Below, piece after piece: positions 22,593-34,399 of a DNA stretch of 64,000 nucleotides. The notes under the pieces are model-generated. The model was not told the origin of the DNA. It ran no database searches and worked only from the letters and a program-made list of their open reading frames with translations. The stretch comes from Pisolithus tinctorius (taxonomy: Eukaryota; Basidiomycota; Agaricomycetes; Boletales; Pisolithaceae), in the NCBI GenBank assembly GCA_024663395.1, contig JANFAH010000021.1:1054001-1118000 (forward strand), in the 5' to 3' direction. The translations under genes and the position numbers were made by a program. Positions within the stretch are counted from its first letter, which is position 1. Each line of letters starts with the position of its first letter.

Positions 22593-25500
22593 TCATGTGA
22601 TGTCGACTTCCGCCACCTGCGCAGCAGCGTCGTCATCATCCAGTTCGGTAAAGTTTTGTTCTATAGCGGGCATGTAAGCGTGCATCTTCCGCATATCGCC
22701 GATGCGGACGTTCGCATGATCAAAGGCGAGCGCGACGATCGGCTCTCCAGGCTCATAGTTCATGAGCATAGACTGTGGCATCGTTGGATATCTCGCTGAG
22801 AAATGAGTCAGGAGAGTGCTATAAGCATTCATCCTATTCTCAACGTGTCAGCTTGAACATAGAATGCATATTTCCGGCTGAACCATACTTTTTCCCGATG
22901 TCGATAGCCTGACCGACAGTGCTATGCATCTTAGCTCGTGCCTTTTCTGCTTCATCATCTGCCATCGTCGCTTCGTGAATGAGAAGCGTCGCATTCTGAC
23001 CCGCTTGTACTAGTCGGTCCACGGGAACAGTATCGCCGGAATACCTACCTTGCCAAATGAGAGGCTCGCGAGGTGGTGACGTGGTAACAGCGAGACTTAC
23101 GCGACGCTCCAGTCATCAGCATGTTTGATGATCAACCCATGGCACAACGTGCGGTGCTCTACGTCAACTGTCTGCAGGCTTCGCAGTCCAAGGGACGCGC
23201 ACAGATCTGCATGAGTAGCCGCGTACCTGTTCATACTGTTAAATGTGCACCGACGGTAGTGCTAGAGCAAAACGATTCACCATGAACGAGAACCATTGCG
23301 GTTCGATCCCTCTGAATGAGAAGATTTTAACCAGTGCAGAGCATCCACTGGTATCAACACGACGGGATTGTTAGAGCCACTTTGAAGCCCGAGCGTCTCG
23401 AGACCGTCATAATCACGCAGATACTGGAAGACGGTGTGGTTGGCAACCAAATACAAGGGCTCCTTTGTGGGTGGATCCAACTACGTGGGGAGAATCAGCT
23501 GCAAAAAACGTTCGCTCGCCAACACCAATCTACTTACGCGTTGTCGCATCGCCAATAGTTTAGGAAGTCCGATGTGATGATCTCCGTGAATATGACTTAT
23601 AAATATGCACTTGAGCTCGCGCAACATCTGCCATACATTGGAAGATGACGATGGGTCTCTTCCGTACTTGCGCACAAGCTGACCCCAAGTTCCCTCGCCC
23701 GCGTCAAGAAGAAGGTAGCCATATTTTGGGATATGAATAAGTGTAGCGGAGACTACCCGTTGTCAGATAAACATACATCGAGTATAAGTTGGCAACGGCC
23801 GACTCACCATTTCTAAATTTACTTGGTATAGCACTACCAGTGCCCAGCGTGCAGACCAACACGTCTTTACCTGGTATTTTATCCGTCTCTGGATCGCTAA
23901 CGAAAGACTGTACAACAGCCCGAGCCCGGGAAAACGAGGAAAGAATTGAATCCGGGAGCTTTACCACGGAATCAGAGCGAACAGCCGGATGGAAGAGGTC
24001 GAGTTTTCGAGCATTCTCATCCTGCGCTGGCGTTCGCAGGGGGTGAATGGATGCAGATAAACCCGCTTGCATGGCACGTGTCCCAGCAGGTAGCCCTACT
24101 ACACCTTCACAGGTCCGTCAACGAGGTTTCACAAATTGGTAAAGCGAAAGTGAGTATGGGCTCACCCTCTAAGGGCTTCTCCGCGCTCAAAGTGAATTTT
24201 GGTATAGGAAATACATCCGAATCAAGTTGGTTCAACCGCAATTGGCTGTACGCTGCACTCGTGAACGTGACCGGGTCTGGTATGTGTCTGCGCGAAGCAA
24301 CCAGATGCTAAGCGGTGTAAGGAAAGGATTACAACAGCTCGTTATCCACTCACGTGTACGTCGGGTCCAAACTCGTTCATGAAAGACTTATATCGTTCAT
24401 CTTCAAGAACCCCATCCCCGCAGAGGTGATGAATCACCCGTACAACATGGTCCTTTGAGTTAAGCTGTCGGTACTTGGAAAATGGACCACCATCAGCAAA
24501 TCCAGCTAGGAGACTTGGGATATGCGCTAGCGTTGGCGTATCAAGCAGCAACACAACCTACAATCCTTAAATCAGGGTGAAATAAAGGGTAAAATGCACA
24601 CCTACTCCGGGAAGCGTGCCTTCTGCTATACAATCCGATGGTTTTATTTCGCGATCGACGAGATTACCATGACCGTCATCGACTTGGACGGTGACGGTCT
24701 GTCCTCGAGCCAACACTGCGCGCAATGGACCATGTTTGAGGCCCAGGGCCTCGGCCTTTTGTGCATCGAACTTGCCCCGCACGCGAGGTCCTTGTACAGC
24801 GTATGCAAGAGTGGGTCTCAAGCATTGATCAGGGGAACCAACTGAAGAACGATCTGGTATGGGAAGGGGACGTTTGAGACCGGGAGGTTGCTGGACGTAT
24901 GCAGTATTTGGAGGCTCGTCTGGACTAGGCTTGATTGCGCTATTGTCTCTGTCTTTTCCTTTCCGTTTACCTTTTTGGTTTTTGTCACCGTTGTCGATGG
25001 ACTGAGGAACTTGAGTCGCGGGGAACATAAGCTTCACGATATGTCGTCGCCACGCCTGAGCTCTCTCTCCTTTCAACGAAGTTGGATCAAAATCCGATCT
25101 TTCCATCAACTCCTCTATCGAAAGGGACGGTTCGGGTTCGGGAGTTGTTCTGGCTTGATTATTAGAACCGCGCTTTGCTGGTCGCTCAGGAGAGGTATCT
25201 CGTTTTCTCTTCAATAGTACCTTAGAATGTCCGTTGTCCTGGGATTCTTCTGGTGTTGGATTGATATGCAGAGCAAACACGGTTATGTTTTCGTCCTTGT
25301 ACACGGGTTGATCATCTGAGACAAGGGGAACTTCGGAGGGCGTGACGTCCAAGTTCTCACTTTGGGAAAAAAAAACTCAGCAGATGTAGTTCCAATCATC
25401 GGAGACTAACATACCGGTACGTATACCTCCGCATGCTCGCGATGAGATGTAAAAGCCCAGATGGGCCCGTCACGCGAACTTGAGACCGCCCAGCATCCGC

Positions 25501-25787
25501 GAATGTCATGAGGAGACCTACAAACATTATTAAGCGTCACGTCGTATACCACCACCATGCAACTAAGTTCGATGATCCCCCGCACCTGGAAGCCCGCTCG
25601 ACCTCTGGGTACTAATCGAGGTTAGAAAGATTCCCCTGGTCTTCCTCCATGTTTGCCGGCTCTGTAAATAGGATCTGGTGGTATTCTCCCCAACGTTGAA
25701 GAGGTATTTGGCTGAATCGAAGGCGATGACGACGGAAGGCTCCGTGTCGGACGAAAGCGTGCTCAAAACAGATGTGCTCCAGAGCAT
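22593..25787 (-). CDS. trz1: tRNase Z, long form (tRNA 3'-end endonuclease)
   Basis: A multi-exon minus-strand gene. The first ATG is at 25787 (MLWSTSVLSTLSS). The N-terminal pseudo-beta-lactamase half has FNVGENTTRSYLQSR, the RSSGLPG splice junction (intron from about 25595) and LLMTFADAGRSQVRVTGPSG; its flexible-arm exon (25352-24567) is rich in Lys/Pro and ends VRGKFDAQKAEALGLKHGPL. The C-terminal half has the domain start LGTGSAIPSKFRN (about 23840), the zinc motif HIHGDHH (about 23590), FSGDT, IHEATMADDEAEKA and a final THFSARYP. The enzyme removes tRNA 3' trailers in nucleus and mitochondria. All catalytic motifs visible are intact. Two minor exon borders were placed by frame only. Confidence 0.85.
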
Positions 25788-25997
25788 CGAATGTGCGTGC
25801 CTGCGAGGTGTTGGGTGGAAAGACCGGAATGGGAGTTTGAATAATATTGTACACGGGTTAGGACGACATAACAAGCTGGCCAGTCTGACCAACGCTTTGA
25901 GCGACGACGAACGATGGCAAGTAGTGGTAACAAGTGTTTGGCTGTAGTGGTTTGCGAATGTGTAAGAACTTCTGCACTAGTGACCAACACCAAACTC

Positions 25998-27670
25998 TCA
26001 TGCAGAACCCGTAGCGCCGGACAATCTACAACTCAACACTTCGCGAATCCGCTCAAACCGTCGCTCCACTTCCAACAGGTACTCCTCTGAATTTTCATCC
26101 CGCATATTACCAGCCGGGACGTCCAGCGTAAAGGATGGTTGATATAGCGGAAGCGCACGATGCTCCAGTATATCCGTGTCTACTGGCAGTCGGTTGCCCA
26201 TCTGACATGTACACAAAGTCGTCCCCGCCATCATCCATTTGATTATGTTTAGGACAGAGAGACCCATACTCACGGCTATAGAAGTCAAATACGCCCATGC
26301 GCGTGCAGCATTCGCAGAATTGTACCCGCCTTGATCACGGTTTATCCAGCATAGAAAAAAACAAACGGGAAAGAAAGTCCACGTACCACCGCCCAGGAGT
26401 AACTTTTTACCTCGCCACTCACGTAGCATCTTCTCTAGCCAACTCCCCAAGGATCCTTCGCCATCACCAAGGCACCAATTCCAGGTAGCCACAGGATCAC
26501 CAGCTAAACCGTCTACCCCACATTGGATCACTATGAAATCAGGATCGAAGGTCTTCTCGACTCCATCGACGATCGGCCATATTCGAGCGAATGTTCGGTT
26601 GGACGCACCAGCTTTTAGAGGCAGCGATAATGTGAATGGGTCGAAAGCGGGGTCATCAGGATTCGACAGGTCGGAGAGCAATGAGGGGGGAAAGAATCCC
26701 GGGGAAGTGTGGTGAATTGACAACGTCTAAATAGCTTAAGACATCTTGGTAACAGGCAAAAGGAATCACACCAGTTACCAGTATCTGAGACGACGCCGTC
26801 GAACTCGCGTTATAAAAAGCCTGTGAAACAGCATCCGAAAAATGCACATCCAAGTCGACGTACATCACGCGCGGTTTTCGCGTCGTTATCGTTGGCAGCG
26901 TATTACTAGTAGAGGTGATCTTCGCCGCCGGTCGGTTCTTCTTCAAAGCCAAAATAGCGAGGACACAATCAGCCACGTAACAAAACCCAGACGCCTTGGA
27001 TTTCTGGGCGTGATGCCTTGAGGATCACAGAATTTCGACCTCTTTCTTCAACGTCGACAGTAAAAAATAGTAAAGAGACGGGCCCCGACCTTCCGCCGTC
27101 CCAACAGATAGCAACGTCGCATACGCCGTCCTTTAACGCGTCCACCGCTGTCAGCGTTGCACCCGCCACCAGTTGAATGTATTCATGCATATTATGAAAA
27201 GGAGGACAATCCTGCAAACGGACAAACATACCACTAGAGTCAGTCACAGCATCAGTGAGCGGAATGTAAGTATAAAAGCACATCTTCGAGTCCAAACTCG
27301 GAGATTTGGGACTGGTCTTGAGAATCTCTTGCGGCCGGACCAAGTGCATACTCGAGGTAATCGCGAGTATGGTATACTAGCAATTCGCGCGGGGACGCTC
27401 GGCGGGGACGTATCACTTGCATGTATTTCTGGCCATCGAGATCTGGGTTGACGGCTTTGAACAGGTCCAGAGCGGCCACTAACGAATGAACCAAGAACGA
27501 CCTGTTTCTGTTTGAGGGTAGGAGCGAAGATGCCTAGCCAGCGGAGGGTTATCGACGTACAAGCCAATCGTGGCGAACGTCGAACTTGCCTTCACTAGCT
27601 CCTCTGAAACGACATAGACAACTCGTGAAGCAGGTCGTGCAGGGACCTCTGAATCGTCGATGCTCTGCAT
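25998..27670 (-). CDS. Class I histone deacetylase, Hos1/HDAC8-like
   Basis: Start at ATG 27670 ([13 protein letters not shown]), followed by [15 protein letters not shown]. Ordered motifs: [28 protein letters not shown] (catalytic His pair formed across a splice near 26,985-27,108), [27 protein letters not shown] (zinc ligands Asp and His kept), [15 protein letters not shown] (third zinc Asp kept), LLGGGGYN and [15 protein letters not shown]. Class I enzymes remove acetyl groups from histone lysines through a zinc-water mechanism. The usual H-H-G-D after DxD is H-F-S-D here, which I recall as a variant in this basidiomycete subgroup. Intron 1 (27589-27534) appears to be GC-AG. It is co-oriented with trz1, 210 bp upstream of that start. 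Confidence 0.85.
27534..27589 (-). other. Probable GC-AG intron in the HDAC gene
   Basis: The only splice that keeps frame joins ..GTG AAG to GCA TCT TCG.. ([15 protein letters not shown]) using AAG|GCAAGT as donor and ctag as acceptor, 56 bp. Alternative GT donors nearby (gttcga, gtacgt) give the wrong phase. GC-AG introns are a known minor class with exactly the AG|GCAAGT donor consensus. Confidence 0.65.
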
Positions 27671-28541
27671 CGTTCCTACATGGATCTGGAGTCGATACTC
27701 AGTGCACTGGTTGTAATTGTAATGCAGTCTGTGGTAGATTTGCACAGGATGACATGCAAATTACCACGTCGGTTACTGGGTTCTAGCGAACAGTTTCAAT
27801 CGCATCGTCTCTTACACTTGCACACCCGAACTCCACAAATGCAATTATAATTTTTCTTCTAGAAGATACACCTCATCAAATGCATAAATCACAAGCCATA
27901 AAAGAGGCAGAGAAGAAGAAGAGGAATCCCGCCAAGGCGATCCGGAATAGTTATATATGAATGAAGAAAGGACGCGAAAAGGTAATGGCGATGGCTATCC
28001 TGAAGGGACCGATGATGACGACGAAAAAGGAACCCAACGTACGGACGCGTGTCGCTTGCTCGTGTAGTATGCGGGTAAAATGATGAATGAGGGGAATCAT
28101 AATGAGGAGCATGGATGGATCGGGCGGGTAAGGTATCGCGGGTGAGGGGGACGCGTCCGCGGGCGTGCATGTCGAGGGACCAAATGACACCGGGGTCGGG
28201 AGCGGCACAGCGACATCGGTGAAGAGAACGTGATGGCGCCTGAATCGATCGCAAGAAGACGGGCTTATATATCAGGGAGACGAGGCGACGCATGCATGTG
28301 GACCAGCATACCCAAGGGAGGTTACCATAAGGCGAACGGATAATATTTTTCAAAAAATAAAACAGACTAGAAATGTAGATGAGAGTGTGGAGGTTGCACA
28401 ATGGATCGTGAGTGAAAAAACTGGATGGTGGTAGAATGCGTGTGATGTTTGCAGGTATCCTTTATTGCATGATTGATTTCGTCATGAGGAGCCATTAAAA
28501 CGGAGGTAATCGAGACCCTAGTTGATGCGACCTGCGCGTCG
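27671..28541. other. Intergenic, HDAC promoter side and cyclin 3' side
   Basis: About 870 bp with no supported gene. The minus-strand ORF of 170 codons at 27889-28401 has no motif and an irregular composition. I saw no tRNA-like cloverleaf by eye. Confidence 0.4.
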
Positions 28542-30355
28542 CTACGAGTCCTCCAGGCCTCCATGTAGCACACCAGCAGCTTCCTGCCGTGCCCTCTCGG
28601 TGCGGTTCAACGCCTTAAGCTTCGGTAAATCTTGTGCCAGAGAAACCTGCGCTCCTTCCTCCCACCGTTCAAGCGCCCACTCACGAACCCATACACTGAC
28701 CTATGCCGGATGAGCTCCCCAGGGAAAACGCACTGTCTGATCTCATACCTTGAGATAGCGTTTTCCGGCATACTTCTTAAAGAAAGACTCGTGACGTATT
28801 GGCTTCAGGATGTAATTCAACATCATGTTGGCAGTCGGTATGAGCGAGCTCTCGGTATACGACGAGTAATGAGCCAAGTTAGGTGTCTGTACGGATATGA
28901 GGACGGTCGGGGACGACGACGCCAAGACTTACCCATTTGTCATTACCTAATATCAATCTGGCTAGCCAGATGGCGGCAGCGGCAACCAACGAGGGCGGTG
29001 TTGCAAGTAATCTCCACTCGAGCGCTGCGACCTCGAGGAGGTATTTTCCGACTGTGCGTGCCTTGACGTCGTAGTCATCGGCCTTGCTGATCCGTCTCAG
29101 GAAGTGCATCGGATTAGGGTGGTTGAGGTTCCAATCGAGTGTCTTAAGGACATAACGCTCTGCTTGGAGGATCTCTGCTTCTGAGTATGACGAATCGGCG
29201 CAATGAAGAAAATGTGAGACGGAGGGGGCAACGATTTCCTCGACTTTCGCGGCGACTAGCAAACATGTTATACCGACAAGCTGAAGCTTTGCGAGCGACG
29301 CGACACGGGCAGAAAGGAAACGGTCAATGATGTTGACACAAAGGAAGAGGGTTTCTGGAAGTAAACGGAAGCGAGCATGAACCTGCACTAGCCAATCGAT
29401 CAGAATGCCACGCATGGACCAAGCGAGTTCCTTTTGACACGACATGTAGTCAGGGTTTGGAAGCGTAGTCAACTGAAAAGAAGTTAGCGGTCAGAGTGAC
29501 ACGTGGATGGAAGACACCGATCGTACCTCGATCTGCTTCATGTATTGAAAGATTTCAACAACATATTCACTGACCATGAGTGGGTCGTCGGCGTCGTCTG
29601 CGTCGAGGTCGTCCCAGTCATCACCGTTCGGGTCTGCTTCCGGTTCACTTTCGACGCCAAGTTCCAGAGCTTGGGCGACCTCGTGTTGGTCTTCCTCATC
29701 GAAAGACTTGACGTCGTCAGGTACATCAGAGGACGTTCTCCGTTTCTTAAACACTCGGTCGTCTTCGACGGTCATCTTTGCTTCACGTGGTTGTACATAT
29801 ACTGGAGCATTTTTTACCGGCTCCTTGACGTCTTCCTTTACCTCTTCCAAAGGATGTATTTGTGAGGGCACTGGCACGCCCCCTCTGGCAGAACGCCGAG
29901 TTGTAGGACCGGCCACAGTACGTAGTGGTTGGCGGACGCTAGTGGCGGTCTTGATGACGACACCATCAAACTTTTCAGCCTTAGAGTCCTTGGAAGCCAC
30001 TGCGATATTCTTGGTGGTATTTTTCGTAACTTCACCGAGCGCCTCACGTTTACGCTTCCCCTGTGCAGTGTGGTCTACCTTGTTCTCGTCCTTGCCAACC
30101 ACTTTGGCCCTCGAGGCAAGAGTCGGGGCGGTCACTCTGCTGGCTGCGGTGGAGGCCGGGGCCAGCGCACCAGAATTTGATGGTGGCTTTGACCGTGTCA
30201 TCGGGCGAGCAACACGGGCGGTGGCATTTTCGTTATCCTTCTGGGCTGTTGTGCGGAATTGCCGCGTGATACGGCGAGTCTGGGTTATGACGGTTAGTGC
30301 ACTGGTGTGTCGCCCCAGAAAGTTCGGTTAAACTTACGGGTATGTTAGAGGCCAT
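28542..30355 (-). CDS. G2/mitotic B-type cyclin
   Basis: Start ATG 30353-30355 (MASNIP|TRRITRQFRTT; intron 1 with gtaagt..ccag), stop TAG at 28542-28544. The N-terminus is basic and disordered and holds a destruction box REALGEVTKN at about residues 84-93, the R-x-A-L-G-x-V-x-x-N form typical of B-type cyclins. An acidic stretch precedes MVSEYVVEIFQYMKQIE and, after an intron, the cyclin box: YMSCQKELAWSMRGILIDWL, LLPETLFLCVNIIDRFLS, LVGITCLLVAAKVEEI and VLKTLDWNLNHPNPMHFLRR. The C-terminal cyclin fold follows with LAHYSSYTESSLIPTA after an intron beginning gtaagt. It activates Cdk1 for mitotic entry and is degraded through APC/C. No break is seen. Confidence 0.9.
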
Positions 30356-31022
30356 TGAAGGGGGGAAGCGGGGACTGGTATCCAGCAAAACAAAGTACTA
30401 AAGGTCGATGAAATCCAAGACAGATGCTGGTCGATGGCGGCAAGCAAAGCAAATCCGGCATTACCCATTTTCAACCATCTACACCAAATATATACAAATA
30501 AACGCGGTCGCGTCGGGTCACGTGTCCACTATCACCGCCCCGCCCCTCCGCTCTGCCCGAGAACAATGGCAGCAGAGGGTGGACATGCTTGTGATATATA
30601 AAGGACAATCGACAAGTATAGTATGCATTCAATATGGAGACATTGGACTGGTTGTAAACCCGCGTGAAAACGTGGCGCGGAGCGCCCCGACAACGTGGTG
30701 GACCTCTATTACATACGATCTATACTTGGGTAATTGTACTCAGACAAGAAAACTACTAACGCCGGTTGATACATAATGATACGATGATGCAGTACCAGCG
30801 TGGTACCAGTCCAGACCATCGAAGGAAATTACACACACCGAATTCCGAAACTATGGGCATGCGTGTTTCAGGGGGGTTGAGCTGCCCGACGCCCACGTGG
30901 ACATACCTAACTGCGGACTTGTTGGTCTTGGTTTGGTCAAGTCACTCAGGAGTATACCCACACATACTGATAAGAAGTTCACTGATATCCACGTAGAGCA
31001 AGGTGATCTCGTTTTAGCAGAC
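30356..31022. promoter_or_regulatory. Divergent intergenic region, cyclin / F-box copy 1
   Basis: A 667-bp head-to-head gap. TATA-like runs occur at about 30,488 (atatacaaataaa) and 30,594 (gatatataaagg). Near 30,932 lies the motif gtttggtcaagtcactcag, repeated upstream of each F-box copy and of the SIN1 gene at nearly the same distance from the ATG. Function is inferred from position only. Confidence 0.5.
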
Positions 31023-32709
31023 ATGCACGCCTGTCTTCGAGTCCCCGATATCCTTCACCTCATCATCGGATTCTTGGAAGATGAATCCAGCAGAAATCGC
31101 GGTTACTCCTTTATTAGTCACAAGGACGTTGCAAGACTTGCTAGGACTTGCAAGGCGTTCATGGACCCAGCGCTTGACGCTCTCTGGCGAACGCAATCTT
31201 CGCTCAGTCCACTCGTTATGTGTTTACCCAGTCACTTGTGGATGAGGGGGAATCGCAGCCGCAATGCAGCGGTACGCTGGCTACGCCTGGGGACTTTGAG
31301 GAGGGATGCCCGTGAGAAGGACAAGGTTGTGGTGCGTCGATCTTGCCTGTGGAAGTGGGTAGAGTCGCTGATGCCGGTCACAGTCCCTCACCATGAAGCC
31401 TCCACCTTCACTTGAGGACTGGTTCACGTTGAAAAGATATTCACGCCGAATCCAAAGGTTTCATTTCCCTGCATTGCGTTTACCCGGAGTCTGCAGCAAT
31501 ACCTTGGACACCATCTTCCAGCCCGGTCTATTTCCCGAGCTCTTTCCGTCGCTTCGTACTCTGAACTTCGATGTCTTCAACCGAGAAAAATTCTATGCAC
31601 AACCAATTTCATTACTCACTCCTATGCGTTTACCCCACCTTGTTCACCTGGGCTTTACCGTTTCTGAACACCTCCAACGCCAGGACCCCAATGAAATTTT
31701 ACATTTACCCCCAACTTGTGCGCCGTCCATTCGATCGTTGGTTATCAATGTCACCTACGGTGGCGCGAAACAAATCGCCACACCTGTCAACTTGGCAATG
31801 AATTTCAGAGGATTTCCTTACCTGCGTGTCCTCACCCTCTCTCGCGATCTGGATATCTCGTCCAGTGATATGCACGAACTGATCCGTTTGCAATATTTGT
31901 GGAAGTTGACTGTGACCCTACCCAATGACTTCGATATCAAGGACCATACATCCATGGAACCGATACTCCCCTCACTTGGGTATCTGGATATTTACGTTGA
32001 TTCTCTGAATCAGGGTACCAAGTTACTTTCCTCTACCCCCTCATCCGAACTTGGTTGTGTCAAGATTCAGCATCACTTGCCTGCCTCCCAGAGCGACATC
32101 TATGCACTGTTCCTGGAGATCCGGCGCATTTATAAACGCTTTCCATACTTCGACACGCTCGTCGTCGAATGGGCCAGCTGGACCTCACCCATCACCGATC
32201 CTTCCTTCGACCTCCCGCAATCGGCACTGGAACCTCTCCTTGCATGTCGCCGCTTGCGCGTTTTTGACCTCATTTCTTGGGGCAAGCTGGATGTTGACGA
32301 CGCCTTCATCACGCAGATCGCACGTGCGTGGCCTACTATCGAGACCTTCCACTTGCGTGGATTACAACGGAAAATATCGCGTGCAACGCTGGGAGGTCTA
32401 CGTGAGCTCTTACGACGTTGCCCACAACTTTTGTCACTCAGCATAGAGGTTGATGCGAGAGTTCTGCCTGAGGAAGAGCCGGAAATGGAGACAAGGTCTC
32501 TACAGATGCTCTGTATTACGACATTTGGCGTGAGTTCGGGTCACCCGGCAGAAAAATACCTTAGAATTCTCGCACCCAAGGCGCAGGTTGTCGAATTACG
32601 GTCTGTTCGAAGTGACAGTGATTGGCCCGGACCCGGACCGGAAATGTTCTTTGTGAACTACTTCTCCTACATCTCCTGGGACCGTTGTCCGCGGCGCTCT
32701 ATCTCCTAA
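31023..32709 (+). CDS. F-box/LRR-like protein, copy 1
   Basis: Two exons, 31023-31331 and 31384-32709 (52-bp intron, phase 0), 544 residues. The N-terminus has a divergent F-box: VPDILHLIIGFLED, DVARLARTCKAFMDPALDALW. The rest is a string of LRR-like segments (LPSLGYLDIYVDSL, LRVFDLISWGKLDVDD, GLRELLRRCPQLLSL). Proteins of this type are taken to be substrate adaptors of SCF ubiquitin ligases, binding Skp1 through the F-box, and are hugely expanded in Agaricomycetes; the substrate is unknown. The start is the ATG preceding HACLRVPD, a sequence shared by all three copies. The reading frame is intact. Confidence 0.8.
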
Positions 32710-33824
32710 TTTTGTCTACAGAATCATATTGCCCGCTACTTCCTCTTCCAGATGGTCCGCGGTGCGTAGGATTCTGCTTGTGTTTGTCCGTGGAGCCTTG
32801 CTTCAGCAAGGCTCTTCCTTAGTGATCACCAGCGCTGCGTCCTGTTTGTACGGCTATCTTCAGTCCCAGTCACACTTGTACAGTATGTCACTGTTCGCAG
32901 AAATTGATTTACCATGTATTCTTGCAGCACTGCAATAGCTGCACTCTACGATAAAAGTATGTTTATTCTGATCATTAACGCCGGCCTTTCAGGGCTAGGA
33001 GAAGGGTTACAGTTTGTATTAGTGCTCGCTATCGTTTTACCAAGCTGAAGCCACCTTGACCATCCGCCGAGGCAACCGTAAAATGACCCACATTGGATCC
33101 CGTCTCCTTCCTCGAGCCTCGCTTTTGAATTGGTTAGGTCACCCAAAGGTCTGATTTTTGTTACAATAACCCTACCTAACCGTTTGGATGTCTGCAGTAA
33201 CGGCTTGTGTTTCTTGAATTTGGAACCATCTTTTACTATTACGACTGCGGAGCAGCCGTTCCTGCTACCCTTACTTAAAGTCATCAAGTCCTCTGCGAGA
33301 CGGAGCAAGTAGTCTTCCTTCCTTCCTCCCGCTCTCGGTTGCAGGTGTTTATTTTACTTCCCCCCGTACAATATTGGTGACTCATTTCCTCGCATGTAGC
33401 CGGGTACCTACCATCTCGGGTGATGTGGAGGAGTTCTGTGTATCGAGAAGATACCTGTCAGACCCTAACTTGGTCGACTACTTCCACATGCTATGCACAG
33501 TCAGGGGCCATAGTTGTAGGGGTGTACATACCTCATAAAGCAAACTGTTTCCGCAACTCAACACCTTCTCGCGCTGAATAATTAAACTTCTGCAGAATTA
33601 CTACAACTATTGTTTTCCCTGGATGCCCTCTGACATGATGGTGATGTGGTAGTAGTGTGGTATCAGACCAGACCATCAAAGGAGATTGCGCACACCGAAA
33701 CCATGGGGTCGGACTGCTTGGTCCGTGTTTGGTCAAGTCACTCAGAGCACTTTTTATGACTTCGTAAAACGAGTCAGAGTCAGAGTTGACGCTAGACTTG
33801 GAGGTGATCCCGTTTTGCGCAGAC
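32710..33824. repeat. Intergenic part of the F-box duplication unit
   Basis: No gene seen. The first 300 bp (for example 'ctgtttgtacggctatctt', 'gctaggagaagggttacag') recur after copy 2 (near 34,720-34,880), and partly after copy 3. The last 150 bp match the segments upstream of copies 1 and 3, including gtttggtcaagtcactcag at 33,727. The copies therefore arose by tandem duplication of a whole unit, promoter included. Confidence 0.6.
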
Positions 33825-34399
33825 ATGCACGCCTGCCTTGGGGTCCTTGATTTTCTTCATCTCATCATCGGGAAGGTGACAGATGCAGATAATCCCATAT
33901 TAGTCGCAAAGACAAGACTCGCTAGGACTTGCCGGGTGTTCATGGACCCAGCGCTTGACACTCTCTGGAGAAAGCAATCTTCGCTCAGTCCACTCGTCAT
34001 GTGTTTGCCCAGTAGTCTCTGGACGAGGGGGAATCATGGCAATAGTGCAGTGGCATGTTGGCTTCGCCGGGGGTCGTTGAGAGGGGTGCCGGCCGTGACA
34101 AGGTCAAGATTTCTCATCGCTTGCCTGCTGCCCAGAGTGACGTCTATGAGCTCTTCCAGACGATTCAGCGCATCCGTGAACGCTTTCCAGACTTGCACGC
34201 GCTCGTTGTCGAATGCGAACAACCAACCACGCCCATTACTGACCCTTCCTTCGACCTTCCTCAATCGACCCTGAAACTCCTTGCATGTCACCACTTGCGC
34301 GTTTTTAACCTTATTTCTTGCGGGATGCTGGATATCGACAACGTCTTCATCGCGCCGATCACACGTATCGCGTGTAATGCTGGGAGGTCTATGTGAGCG
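33825..34399 (+). pseudogene. F-box/LRR copy 2, internally deleted and frameshifted
   Basis: From the ATG at 33825 it matches copies 1 and 3 (MHACLGVLDFLHLIIG, RLARTCRVFMDPALDTLW, SSLSPLVMCLPSSLW). Just after 'RRGSLRG' it jumps, in another frame, to the second LRR half (RDKVKISHRLPAAQSDVYEL, FDLPQSTLKLLACHHLRVF). Compared with copy 3 this removes the intron and roughly 0.75 kb of exon 2. The frame is lost at the junction and again after 34,370 ('RIACNAGRSM'), although matching sequence persists to about 34,600. It cannot make a full F-box/LRR protein. Confidence 0.75.

Noticed and set aside
27889..28401. 170-codon minus-strand ORF between HDAC and cyclin
   Set aside because: Its composition is irregular, no domain is seen, and it is probably a chance frame in the intergenic region.
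29576..30331. 251-codon open frame on the plus strand
   Set aside because: It is antisense to the cyclin N-terminus. It is Ser-rich with no domain, as expected for the complement of a disordered coding exon.
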